Shown here one piece after another: positions 34,289 to 41,359 of a stretch of DNA of 41,359 bases. The position numbers were made by a program, and so were the translations under genes. The first letter of the stretch is position 1. Each line of letters opens with the position of its first letter. The notes under the pieces were generated by a model. It searched no databases. It worked only from the letters and a program-made list of their open reading frames with translations, and had not been told where the DNA came from. Source of the stretch: UMGS172 sp045637775 (GTDB lineage: Bacteria; Bacillota; Clostridia; Oscillospirales; Acutalibacteraceae); contig JAZUAC010000036.1 of NCBI GenBank assembly GCA_045637775.1, forward strand, positions 1 through 41,359, given 5' to 3'.

Positions 34289-35419
34289 TTATTTGTTGTT
34301 GTACTTTTCTATGCAGTTCTTAATGCGGTCGATGGGGTTCAAAAGCGAGCTTATCGAGTTATCGTAGTTAATGGTATCGATAAGATAAGCAACATATTTG
34401 GACATATCAACACGTGCATACCACTCGCGCTCAAAAAGATCTTCCTTATTGTAAACCAAATTGGTGGTGAATACCTTGTCGATAAGACCGTTTTTATGGA
34501 ACTCGTCAAACTTGTCATAACCTTCAACAAACAAACCGAAGGTGGTAAAGGCAAATACACGGTTACAGTTCTTGGCCTTGAGCTGTGCGGCAATGTCAAG
34601 CAACGAATCACCCGAAGAGATCATATCGTCAACAATGATAAGATCCTTGCCGGTAACATCGTTACCGAGGAACTCGTGAGCCTCGATAGGGTTACGTCCG
34701 TTGACAACGATAGAGTAGTTTCTACGCTTGTAGAACATACCAAGCTCTACACCCAAAACAGAGGAATAGTAGATACAACGGGACATTGCGCCTTCGTCGG
34801 GAGCAACGATCATCAAATGGTCGCGATCGATCTTAACATCGGGAACGGTGCGAAGCAATGCCTTAATCATCTGATATGTAGGTTGAACATTGTCAAAACC
34901 GCCCAAAGGAATAGCGTTGCAAATTCTGGGGTCGTGAGCATCAAAGGTAAGAATGTTCTTAACGCCCAAAGAGGTCAACTCCTGCAAAGCCATGGCACAG
35001 TCTAAAGACTCACGTGCAGTGCGGCGATGCTGTCTGCCCTCGTAAAGCATGGGCATAATGACATTGATACGTCTTGACTTTCCGCCCAAAGCGGCAATAA
35101 CGCGCTTCAAATCCTGGAAATGATCATCAGGACTCATGGGAACGGACTGACCGTACATTTTGTAGGTTACGCCGTAGTTAAAGCAGTCACAAATAATAAA
35201 AGCATCAAGTCCGCGGGCAGAGTGCTCAACAAGACCCTTGGCCTCACCTGTGCCGAATCGGGGACACTGGGGATGGATAACATGGGTCTCACCCTCGTTA
35301 AGACCTCTCCACTGTCTCAAATAGTAGTCTACCTTGTCGGCAAATTCCTCGCAGCCCTTCATTGCGATGATAGCCATATCACCATAGGGCAGATGCTTGT
35401 AGGTTGCTAAATTGTCCAT
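34289..35419 (-). CDS. prs: Ribose-phosphate pyrophosphokinase, divergent long form
   Basis: This 376-residue protein has the PRPP synthetase two-domain layout. It has the catalytic loop region MPMLYEGRQHRRTARES (in place of the usual RQDRK...PIS), the metal site FDAHDPR, a VAPDEGAMSR segment (equivalent to SPDxGG), and the PRPP-binding loop DLIIVDDMISSGDS. The family norm is about 315 residues; the extra length lies mostly in the N-terminal start and a C-terminal tail of about 40 residues. PRPP feeds purine, pyrimidine, histidine and NAD synthesis. GGAGG precedes the ATG. It is monocistronic. Confidence 0.88.
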   Translation of the reverse strand: MDNLATYKHLPYGDMAIIAMKGCEEFADKVDYYLRQWRGLNEGETHVIHPQCPRFGTGEAKGLVEHSARGLDAFIICDCFNYGVTYKMYGQSVPMSPDDHFQDLKRVIAALGGKSRRINVIMPMLYEGRQHRRTARESLDCAMALQELTSLGVKNILTFDAHDPRICNAIPLGGFDNVQPTYQMIKALLRTVPDVKIDRDHLMIVAPDEGAMSRCIYYSSVLGVELGMFYKRRNYSIVVNGRNPIEAHEFLGNDVTGKDLIIVDDMISSGDSLLDIAAQLKAKNCNRVFAFTTFGLFVEGYDKFDEFHKNGLIDKVFTTNLVYNKEDLFEREWYARVDMSKYVAYLIDTINYDNSISSLLNPIDRIKNCIEKYNNK

Positions 35420-35602
35420 TTTTCTACCTCCACTAAACCATCAATAAAAAACATAGGCTGTCGAATAAACGACTCCTCAATCACGTAATAGATAATAACA
35501 TAAAATCCGCAAATATAAAAGGGGTATTTTCAAAAAAATTGCAAATTTTTGTAATTTCGTCGAAATTTAGTATAACTTTTGAAATACACTTTAAAATATG
35601 TG

Positions 35603-36550
35603 TTATTTGCTTTCAATCGAACCCTTGAAAATGGTCTTTCTGAAGTGACCGGGTGTGTGGCCTGTGAGTTTTCGAAAAACCTTGCTGAAATACTGCGGAT
35701 TATTGTAGCCCAAAACCTCAGAAATAGAGTTAAGATCCTGGTTGGTTTCAAGAATAAGTCGTTTTGCTTCGCCAATCTTTAAAAGCTGAAAATAGGCATT
35801 AATAGTTTTGCCTGTATCTTTTTTAAAATGGTTGCAAATATGTCCTCGGCTGTAACCCAACTGCTTGCACAGGTCGTCAATGGTGACATCTGAATAAATT
35901 TTGTTTTCTAGTATCGAAATAACCTTTGAGGTTACATCACTTTGCTTTTCGGTGTGCTCAAAAAACACCTTTTCGAGGCGGTCTTCCTTACGGAGTGACT
36001 TAATTATCTCAAGAAACAGAATCTCGAGATAATTCACATAAATCTGTCGGTCAATATAGGGTGGTTCGCACTTCAATTTGTTGAAATGACCGTTGATATC
36101 ATAAGATTTAACGCCTGCATTAAAGGCCAGTGCCAGAATTTTGCGCTGTTCGGGGGTTATTCTGACAAAAGTACGTGAATTATCGGTGAAATAATGCTGC
36201 ATAAGTTCAGAATCACACAAAAATGTGGCAATAAACACCGAAGCCGAGTGTTTACCGTCGCAATTGTTTTTGTGAGGATAGTTGCGTCCGTAAATTACCG
36301 CGTCACCCGAACGCATTTCCACAGGCCTGTCTTCACTTAAATCGTAATACGGACCTCTTTCAACATAAATCAGCTCATATTCTTGGTGTGTTTCGTGATT
36401 ATGCTCATAGTTATAGGTTGCGGGCAACTCAAAGTGACGGCAGGTGTAAATAGCCTCGATATTTATGGGGTTTTGAGGCATAACATCCTTGTTAAAATCT
36501 CCACGAATATCACTTGGTGTGTGTAGTGCTTTGTAACGCGTGTCGGTCAT
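35603..36550 (-). CDS. AraC-family transcription regulator with cupin-like sensor domain
   Basis: This 315-residue protein has an N-terminal cupin-like ligand domain (about residues 35-150; the HNHETHQEYELIYVERG segment is rich in His) and a C-terminal double helix-turn-helix (about 205-305). The latter shows DVTIDDLCKQLGYSRGHICNHFKKDTG and ISEVLGYNNPQYFSKVFRKLTGHTPGHFR. Such regulators usually respond to sugars. It lies 9 bp downstream of a HAD hydrolase in one operon. GAGGTG precedes the ATG. Confidence 0.92.
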   Translation of the reverse strand: MTDTRYKALHTPSDIRGDFNKDVMPQNPINIEAIYTCRHFELPATYNYEHNHETHQEYELIYVERGPYYDLSEDRPVEMRSGDAVIYGRNYPHKNNCDGKHSASVFIATFLCDSELMQHYFTDNSRTFVRITPEQRKILALAFNAGVKSYDINGHFNKLKCEPPYIDRQIYVNYLEILFLEIIKSLRKEDRLEKVFFEHTEKQSDVTSKVISILENKIYSDVTIDDLCKQLGYSRGHICNHFKKDTGKTINAYFQLLKIGEAKRLILETNQDLNSISEVLGYNNPQYFSKVFRKLTGHTPGHFRKTIFKGSIESK

Positions 36551-36559
36551 GATTTCACC

Positions 36560-37270
36560 TCAACAGTTTTCAATGAGATAACGCCTTAATTCGTCAAATC
36601 CTCCGTGAGGGTATTGGGTAATATCTTTGTTTTCCTTGTTTATGATGCAGTCGGTCAGCAAAAACACCTTCATGCCCAAGGTTTCGGCAACCATATCCTC
36701 GGTCACATCATTGCCAACCATAAGGCACTCCTTGGGATCAAGGTTCAGTTTATTAAGAATTTCAACATAATATTTCGGGTTAGGCTTGCAGTAGTGCGAG
36801 TTTTCATAGGTTGTGAACAGTAAAAAATCATCTTGGTCGAGTCCTGCCCACTTTATGCGGTTTTCGGTTGCCACGCTTGGGAATAATGGGTTGGTTGCAA
36901 GAACACAAGAAACGCCCTTTTCCTTTAAAAGCGCAATAATTTCGGCTGACTTTTCGGTGGGATTACAGGCATCCTTTGCCTTGCAAAACTCGTTGGAATA
37001 AAATTCATCAAAAACAGGCTTGTGATTGATAGCATTCTTGCCGTAAACACTGCAAAAATAATCCCAAAACGCCTGCTCGTTGGAACGGCTGCCGTCATTT
37101 TTCACCATAGCAACGGTACCTGCCCAAATGTTTTTAATAAGTGCTTGGGGCTCATAGCCAAAGGGTGCCGCCTTTATGGCAAGATTTTTGAAATAGATGT
37201 GTGTGAACGCATCCATATCCATGGGCAAAAGTGTTCCGTCAAGGTCAAAAAGAACAGTTTTAATCTGCAT
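36560..37270 (-). CDS. HAD-family hydrolase (phosphatase)
   Basis: This 236-residue protein has the HAD motifs: DLDGT with D9 and D11 (nucleophile and acid/base), a Thr/Asn in LATNP (motif II), Lys in YCKPNPKYY (motif III), and GNDVTEDM (motif IV). A helical cap lies between motifs I and II. It is probably a small-molecule phosphatase; the substrate is unknown. ATG 37270 is chosen because GAGGTG lies directly upstream, while an in-frame ATG at 37282 overlaps it. It is co-transcribed with the AraC regulator. Confidence 0.9.
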   Translation of the reverse strand: MQIKTVLFDLDGTLLPMDMDAFTHIYFKNLAIKAAPFGYEPQALIKNIWAGTVAMVKNDGSRSNEQAFWDYFCSVYGKNAINHKPVFDEFYSNEFCKAKDACNPTEKSAEIIALLKEKGVSCVLATNPLFPSVATENRIKWAGLDQDDFLLFTTYENSHYCKPNPKYYVEILNKLNLDPKECLMVGNDVTEDMVAETLGMKVFLLTDCIINKENKDITQYPHGGFDELRRYLIENC

Positions 37271-37319
37271 AATACACCTCATAATTTATTGTTGGGGATA
37301 GCGTCTTGACCCCCATTAA

Positions 37320-37342
37320 GATTTATGAATCAACCCTACAAA
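37320..37342. repeat. Interspersed repeat, copy 2 (degenerate)
   Basis: This matches 20495-20517 at 20 of 23 bases (gatttatgaatc followed by aaccctacaaa). The left arm of the palindrome is lost here. Confidence 0.5.
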
Positions 37343-37355
37343 TGTTACTGATTAA

Positions 37356-37384
37356 ATAGTACAATACAAATCTCACAAAATCAA
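37356..37384 (-). promoter_or_regulatory. Promoter of the HAD-AraC operon
   Basis: On the minus strand TTGATT (37384-37379) and TACTAT (37361-37356) are separated by 17 bp. Confidence 0.7.
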
Positions 37385-37429
37385 GCACAATTTATATATT
37401 TTTACAATTTAATTATGTTTTCGTATAAA

Positions 37430-37478
37430 GCGAAAATAAAAAACAACCGCTATCCTATATCGGATAACGGTTGTTTGG
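37430..37478 (-). terminator. Terminator of the NhaC-family gene
   Basis: The stem aacaaccg-tatcc/ggata-cggttgtt with one mismatch is followed on the minus strand by a U run from the A stretch at about 37434-37442. Confidence 0.88.
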
Positions 37479-37494
37479 TTAGCGGGTTAAATTG

Positions 37495-39330
37495 TTATTC
37501 AGCAGCCTTTGAACGGGTTGCAAACTTGATAACAACCAAGGTGCCAAGCATAAGAGCAATAGCAATGGGCAGAGTGATCATCCAATTCTGTACAAAGCCT
37601 GCGATGATGTAGCAAAGGAACGAAACGCCTGCAACGGTAAGTGCGTAGGGCAACTGTGTTGAAACATGGTTGATGTGGTTGCACTGACCGCCTGCCGAAG
37701 CCATGATGGTAGTATCCGAAATGGGTGAGCAGTGGTCACCGCAAACGGCACCTGCCATACAAGCCGAGATAGCAATAACAGCGATTTCGCCACCCTGATT
37801 GAACACGCTGAGAACGATGGGGATAAGGATACCGAAGGTTCCCCAAGAGGTTCCTGTAGCAAACGAAAGTCCGACTGCGATAAGGAAGATGATAGCGGGC
37901 AAGAAGTTCTGAAGTCCCATTGCAGAGCTGTGGATGAAGTCGGCAATGAAGATGTTTGCACCGATAGAATCGGTCATGGCCTTCAAGGTCCATGCGCAGA
38001 TAAGAATCATAATTGCGGGTACCATTGCCTTGAAGCCTTCGGGAATAGACTCCATGCAAGACTTGAAGGAAAGCACGCGACGGCACATGAAGAAAATAAT
38101 AGCAAAGATAACTGCGAAGAACGAGCCGTACATCAAGCCAATTGAAGCATCACTAAAAGAGAATGCCCTAATAAAATTATGGTAGGGATTTTCGTTTGCA
38201 GAGATGCTGGAATCATAAGGGCCAAAGAATCCGCCGGAGTAAATCATACCGATAACGCAGGCAATAACGAGGAATACAACGGGAACGATAAGGTCGCACA
38301 CACGGCCACGGGGGTTTTCGGGCAATGCTTCAACAGCATCGTGAACACCGGTCGAGAAAAGGTCGCCGTTTTTGGCGTTTTCTTCGTGCTTCTTCATGGG
38401 ACCGTAATCGAATCCGGAAACAGCCAAGAAGATAAGCATTGCGATGGTGAGCAGTGCGTAGAAGTTGTAGGGGATTGCGTGGATAAACAACGACATACCA
38501 CTGTCTTCACCTGCACCTGCTGCAAAGCCCGAAACGGCTGCAGCCCATGAAGAAATAGGAGCGATGATGCAAATGGGTGCTGCTGTGGAGTCGATGATAT
38601 AGGAAAGCTTTGCACGGGAAATCTTATGCTCGTCAGCAACAGGACGCATGACCGAACCTACGGTAAGGCAGTTGAAATAGTCATCAATAAAGATGAGCAC
38701 ACCGAGAGCAACGGTGGCAAGCTGTGCGCCAACGCGGGTTTTAATGTGCTTGGTTGCCCAACGACCGAAGGCTGCCGAGCCACCTGCCTTGTTCATCATG
38801 GCAACCAAAGCGCCAAGCATTACAAGGAACACTAATATACCGACATTGTAAGAATCGGAAATTGAGCCTACAAATCCGTCGGACAAAACATGGTTGACGG
38901 TGCCTTCAAAACCGAAGTTGGAATAAAGCAAACCGCCTGCCAAAATTCCTACAAACAAAGAAGAATAAACCTCTTTGGTAATCAAAGCCAAAACAATGGC
39001 AATGATAGGCGGAAGCAATGACCAGATGGTTGAGAAGAAGGGGATTTCTTCTCTGACGGTGCCTAAAGCAGTGTCAAGGTTTTTGTCAAAATTGGGGTCG
39101 TCGTTGACATTGGTGTCATAAGCACCTACATATTCAAGTGCCGAATCGTGGTTCGACAAATCATAAGCGGCATCACCTACGACTACAATGTTTTCGGAAT
39201 TTCCAATAGTAAGAGTCTCCGATTCTTCGGTTGCCGATGCGGTGGTGAACATTGAAGTGATACAGAAAACAACAAGGCACATCAAAGCAACGGTAACCCA
39301 GACTTTACGTCTTTTGGGTTGAAGTTTCAT
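37495..39330 (-). CDS. NhaC-family transporter under lysine-riboswitch control (probable lysine transporter)
   Basis: This 611-residue membrane protein of the Na+/H+ antiporter NhaC superfamily has an N-terminal signal-like helix. About 70 polar, presumably extracellular residues follow, and then some 12 membrane segments. Family segments include FIDDYFNCLTVGSVMRP, DSTAAPICIIAPISSW, ATGTSWGTFGILIPI and CGDHCSPISDTT. The annotated name would be Na+/H+ antiporter, but a lysine riboswitch in its leader argues for lysine transport, as proposed for riboswitch-controlled NhaC proteins (LysW) in other Firmicutes. GAGGAGG precedes the ATG. Confidence 0.9.
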   Translation of the reverse strand: MKLQPKRRKVWVTVALMCLVVFCITSMFTTASATEESETLTIGNSENIVVVGDAAYDLSNHDSALEYVGAYDTNVNDDPNFDKNLDTALGTVREEIPFFSTIWSLLPPIIAIVLALITKEVYSSLFVGILAGGLLYSNFGFEGTVNHVLSDGFVGSISDSYNVGILVFLVMLGALVAMMNKAGGSAAFGRWATKHIKTRVGAQLATVALGVLIFIDDYFNCLTVGSVMRPVADEHKISRAKLSYIIDSTAAPICIIAPISSWAAAVSGFAAGAGEDSGMSLFIHAIPYNFYALLTIAMLIFLAVSGFDYGPMKKHEENAKNGDLFSTGVHDAVEALPENPRGRVCDLIVPVVFLVIACVIGMIYSGGFFGPYDSSISANENPYHNFIRAFSFSDASIGLMYGSFFAVIFAIIFFMCRRVLSFKSCMESIPEGFKAMVPAIMILICAWTLKAMTDSIGANIFIADFIHSSAMGLQNFLPAIIFLIAVGLSFATGTSWGTFGILIPIVLSVFNQGGEIAVIAISACMAGAVCGDHCSPISDTTIMASAGGQCNHINHVSTQLPYALTVAGVSFLCYIIAGFVQNWMITLPIAIALMLGTLVVIKFATRSKAAE

Positions 39331-39354
39331 AAAAAAGTCCTCCTCAAAAATTTT

Positions 39355-39397
39355 TATAAAATAAAAGCCGTACCCAAAACTTTTGCGGGTACGGTCG
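39355..39397 (-). terminator. Riboswitch-controlled attenuator terminator
   Basis: The stem ccgtaccc/gggtacgg (39387-39394 with 39368-39375) followed by CUUUUAUUUU lies between the lysine aptamer and the ribosome binding site of the transporter. This fits lysine-induced transcription termination. Confidence 0.88.
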
Positions 39398-39427
39398 AAA
39401 TTAACATTTCATATAATGTAAAAATTT

Positions 39428-39585
39428 CGATAGCACTCCACGCAGCTTTGGTGACAGTCCACGGCGTGTTTCACCGTGTCCCAACCGCAAGCCTTCGGAA
39501 ACAATCTTACGGTTTCGGCGGTGCTTCCTTTCGTGTGGGTGTTTCCGCACCGTTTCACACTACTGATAAGAACCGCGCCTCTATC
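39428..39585 (-). promoter_or_regulatory. Lysine riboswitch (L-box)
   Basis: On the minus strand the P1 stem GATAG/CTATC encloses the conserved L-box core: AGAGGCGCGGTTC, TCAGTAGT, GAAAGGAAGCACCGCCGAA, TTGGGAC, GTGGACTGTCACC and GGAGTGCTATC. The order and spacing match the lysine aptamer, which represses on binding lysine. It controls only the NhaC-family gene. Confidence 0.93.
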
Positions 39586-39593
39586 TTTTTTAC

Positions 39594-39622
39594 ATTATAT
39601 ACTTTACTTTTTGTAAAATCAA
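39594..39622 (-). promoter_or_regulatory. Promoter of the riboswitch leader
   Basis: On the minus strand TTGATT (39622-39617) and TATAAT (39599-39594) are separated by 17 bp, immediately upstream of the aptamer. It overlaps only the intergenic region and ends before the AraC gene stop at 39643. Confidence 0.85.
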
Positions 39623-39642
39623 GCAAAAACGACAAATTTCTG

Positions 39643-40458
39643 CTAAATCTCGTAAAAATGCTTCTTACGAAACTCCTTAGGTGACATTCCAACACGTTCT
39701 TTAAACACGAAGCTGAAATAGCTTTGCGAGTTAAAACCGCACCTTTCGGCAATCTCTGCCATAGAAGCGTCCGAAGAAACCAGCATGGTCTGTGCCGCTT
39801 TAAGTCTTGTCTGAATTATGAATTCGTTGGGTGCAAGGTCGGTAACCTGGGTAAAAATGCGATAGAAGTAAGATGTGCTCAAATGACACATCTGCGCTAA
39901 AACATCGGCGTTTATGGGCTCGTAATAGTGCTTTTTTATATATTCAACGGCCGACAAAATTGCCGACTGTGTGTTTTCGGTTTTGGCGTCTGCAAAAATG
40001 TTTACCGCACAGTCCTTGCGCAAGGAATATAAAAGTTCGATAAGTCGGCCTGCATCGGCAACATCGGTGTAATCATCAAAATCGGGCGCACGGTCACAAA
40101 TTGCACTGAAAAGCTTGCGGTATTTTTCATAGTTGCAATCGCGAATAAATCTCGGCAGGGAACTGATGAGTTCTTTCAAGCGTTGGTCGCTTGCCGCAAA
40201 GTGTATAAACATTGCCTTGAAATGCAAAAGGCTTTGACGCTTGTCACCCGGAGAGGCAATGAGAATACAACCTTTTTTGATGGGGTTTTCGGTGCCGTTG
40301 ATGAACGAAACACCGCCGTCTTCACAGAAAAACTCAAGCTCGTATTCTCTGACCGTTCGCAATGTGGTGGGGGTTTCGGTGCTTTTCATTCGGTAATCCA
40401 GGCGTACACTTGTGTCAAAAATGCCTGAGCCAAATATTTTCGGCAAGCCTTGTGACAT
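39643..40458 (-). CDS. AraC-family transcription regulator
   Basis: This 271-residue protein has an N-terminal sensor domain (about 1-150) that looks like the cupin type and a C-terminal AraC DNA-binding domain (about 165-268). The latter contains PINADVLAQMCHLSTSYFYRIFTQVTDLAP and MAEIAERCGFNSQSYFSFVFKERVGMSPKEFRK. It is divergent from a GH16 glycosidase gene, so local control of that gene is likely. ATG 40458 is chosen because GGGAG lies 9 bases upstream; ATGs at 40467 and 40464 are too close to it. Confidence 0.92.
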   Translation of the reverse strand: MSQGLPKIFGSGIFDTSVRLDYRMKSTETPTTLRTVREYELEFFCEDGGVSFINGTENPIKKGCILIASPGDKRQSLLHFKAMFIHFAASDQRLKELISSLPRFIRDCNYEKYRKLFSAICDRAPDFDDYTDVADAGRLIELLYSLRKDCAVNIFADAKTENTQSAILSAVEYIKKHYYEPINADVLAQMCHLSTSYFYRIFTQVTDLAPNEFIIQTRLKAAQTMLVSSDASMAEIAERCGFNSQSYFSFVFKERVGMSPKEFRKKHFYEI

Positions 40459-40509
40459 TGCCATCATCTCCCTTTTAGGATAGAATATTTAAAATAACAG
40501 GATATAATT

Positions 40510-40542
40510 TTGATAGTAATGTTGTTTTTCAATTTATATAAT
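40510..40542 (+). promoter_or_regulatory. Possible promoter of the GH16 gene
   Basis: TTGATA (40510-40515) precedes an AT-rich TTTATATAAT (40533-40542). The best -10 match (TATAAT, 40537-40542) gives a 21-bp spacer; TTTATA gives 17. The spacing is poor, which would suit activator dependence. Confidence 0.4.
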
Positions 40543-40607
40543 AAAGATAGCACAACCGCCAAAAGATGTAAAGTTTTATTTTGGATTTTAATAAGGAGTG
40601 TTGAAAA

Positions 40608-41359
40608 ATGAAAGAATATAAAATTGAAAATCACGAATCAAGTTGGTTGCCTGACGGCGTTGATTTTGAACTTGTCTGGGCCGACGAATTTGATGGGGAT
40701 GTTCTTGATGAAACGAAGTGGCTTTACAGAACCAATTTTTGGGGCAGGCCGTTCCCTGCTTATTGCGATAAGGGTGTGACCCTTGACGGTAACTCACACG
40801 CAGTGTTCACCCCCGTCAAAATGGAGGACGGACGAATTTGCTCCGCACAGCTCCAGACGGGTTCAAATTCCTTCGACATACCGAAGCAGGTTTACAGTGA
40901 AGCAACAAATGCCTGCGGTGATAACCATTTTTGGCCGCTCGGCAAACTGCCCAAGCCTACATTTATGCACCGATACGGCTATTATGAATGCCGTTGCAGA
41001 TTGCAAAAAACAAACGGCTGGTGGAGTGCGTTTTGGATTCAGTCACCGGCTCCCGGCACAACCTACGACCCCGAATGGAGTGGCGTTGAGGTTGACATTA
41101 TGGAGTATTTCGGCAACAAAAAACTGACAACGGGCAACTTCTATGGCGGTTACGGTGAGGACTTAAAAACAGCCGGCCGTATATACTACGGTCTTAACGG
41201 TAAGGCAGATTATACAATAGAAGAATTTGAAAAACAAGCCGAGGAGTTTCACCGCTTCGGTCTTTTGTGGACCGAAAACGAGTACGTATACTATCTCGAT
41301 GGAAAAGAAATTGGACGTGTAGATGGGCCGATTTCTCATGTTCCGCAGTTTATTTTGCT
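40608..41359 (+). CDS. Glycoside hydrolase family 16 protein, 3' end outside window
   Basis: At least 250 residues are present and the frame is open to the window end. The beta-jelly-roll GH16 signature is clear: WADEFDG near the N-terminus, GYYECRCR, WWSAFWIQ, and the catalytic block GVEVDIMEYFG with nucleophile E161, D163 and acid/base E166. The block matches the ExDxxE beta-bulge form typical of laminarinase-like members. No signal peptide is present, so it appears intracellular. AAGGAG is at 40593-40598. The substrate (beta-1,3-glucan or another galactan/glucan) is uncertain. Confidence 0.9.
   Translation, partial: MKEYKIENHESSWLPDGVDFELVWADEFDGDVLDETKWLYRTNFWGRPFPAYCDKGVTLDGNSHAVFTPVKMEDGRICSAQLQTGSNSFDIPKQVYSEATNACGDNHFWPLGKLPKPTFMHRYGYYECRCRLQKTNGWWSAFWIQSPAPGTTYDPEWSGVEVDIMEYFGNKKLTTGNFYGGYGEDLKTAGRIYYGLNGKADYTIEEFEKQAEEFHRFGLLWTENEYVYYLDGKEIGRVDGPISHVPQFIL

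Noticed and set aside
34277..35005. 242-codon frame on the + strand
   Set aside because: It is antisense to prs and shows no family signal or ribosome binding site.
37732..38145. 137-codon frame on the + strand
   Set aside because: It is antisense to the NhaC-family transporter; hydrophilic composition mirrors the membrane helices of the real gene.
1..41359. CRISPR array or cas genes
   Set aside because: No regularly spaced short repeats and no cas-like proteins were seen; the repeats found are pairs or dispersed palindromes.

Overview
The window looks like the chromosome of a low-to-mid GC Gram-positive anaerobe of the class Clostridia, probably an Oscillospiraceae/Ruminococcaceae-type gut bacterium. 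The grounds are a PolC-type replicative polymerase, the MEP isoprenoid pathway inside the frr-uppS-cdsA-dxr-rseP-ispG-polC cluster, strong GGAGG-type ribosome binding sites, sigma-A promoters with 17-bp spacers, a Na+-translocating decarboxylase beta subunit, and an L-box (lysine) riboswitch. This is inference from gene content; no database was searched.

Layout. 1-10.8 kb (+): the end of frr, then uppS, cdsA, dxr, rseP, ispG and polC (envelope lipid carrier, phospholipid and isoprenoid synthesis, and replication), followed by a GNAT acetyltransferase, luxS and an SGNH hydrolase, closed by a bidirectional terminator. 10.85-17.9 kb (-): an unknown protein, an NlpC/P60-like lipoprotein, and a five-gene operon read DUF1538 permease, PII-like protein, ECF S component, LarA-type nickel-pincer racemase, VanW. 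18.2-18.4 kb (-): tRNA-Tyr and tRNA-Thr, with an exact 56-bp duplication of the tRNA-Tyr 3' end plus its terminator. 18.6-20.5 kb (+): histidine phosphatase, nitroreductase, lipoprotein. 20.6-25.1 kb (+): a two-gene island encoding a predicted 12-TM protein fused to an McrB-type AAA+ domain and a zinc-ribbon DUF2357/McrC-like partner. It is bounded by exact 42-bp direct repeats, one of which is the 3' end of proC. 25.1-28 kb (-): proB-proA-proC. 28.2-30.3 kb (+): Na+ decarboxylase beta and small gamma-like subunits, then a CarD-family regulator. 30.7-33.8 kb (+): an isolated phage tail-fibre/lysis cassette (fibre, small protein, M15 endolysin, XhlA-like protein, r1t-type holin). 33.9-40.5 kb (-): a small unknown, a divergent PRPP synthetase, a HAD phosphatase with an AraC regulator, a lysine-riboswitch-controlled NhaC-family transporter, and a second AraC regulator divergent from a glycoside hydrolase family 16 gene that runs off the end.

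The most notable items are the membrane-anchored McrB-like/DUF2357-like pair and its flanking proC repeats; a PolC that lacks the internal DnaQ-type proofreading exonuclease; the LarA operon; the isolated lysis cassette; and the tRNA-Tyr 3'-end duplication.
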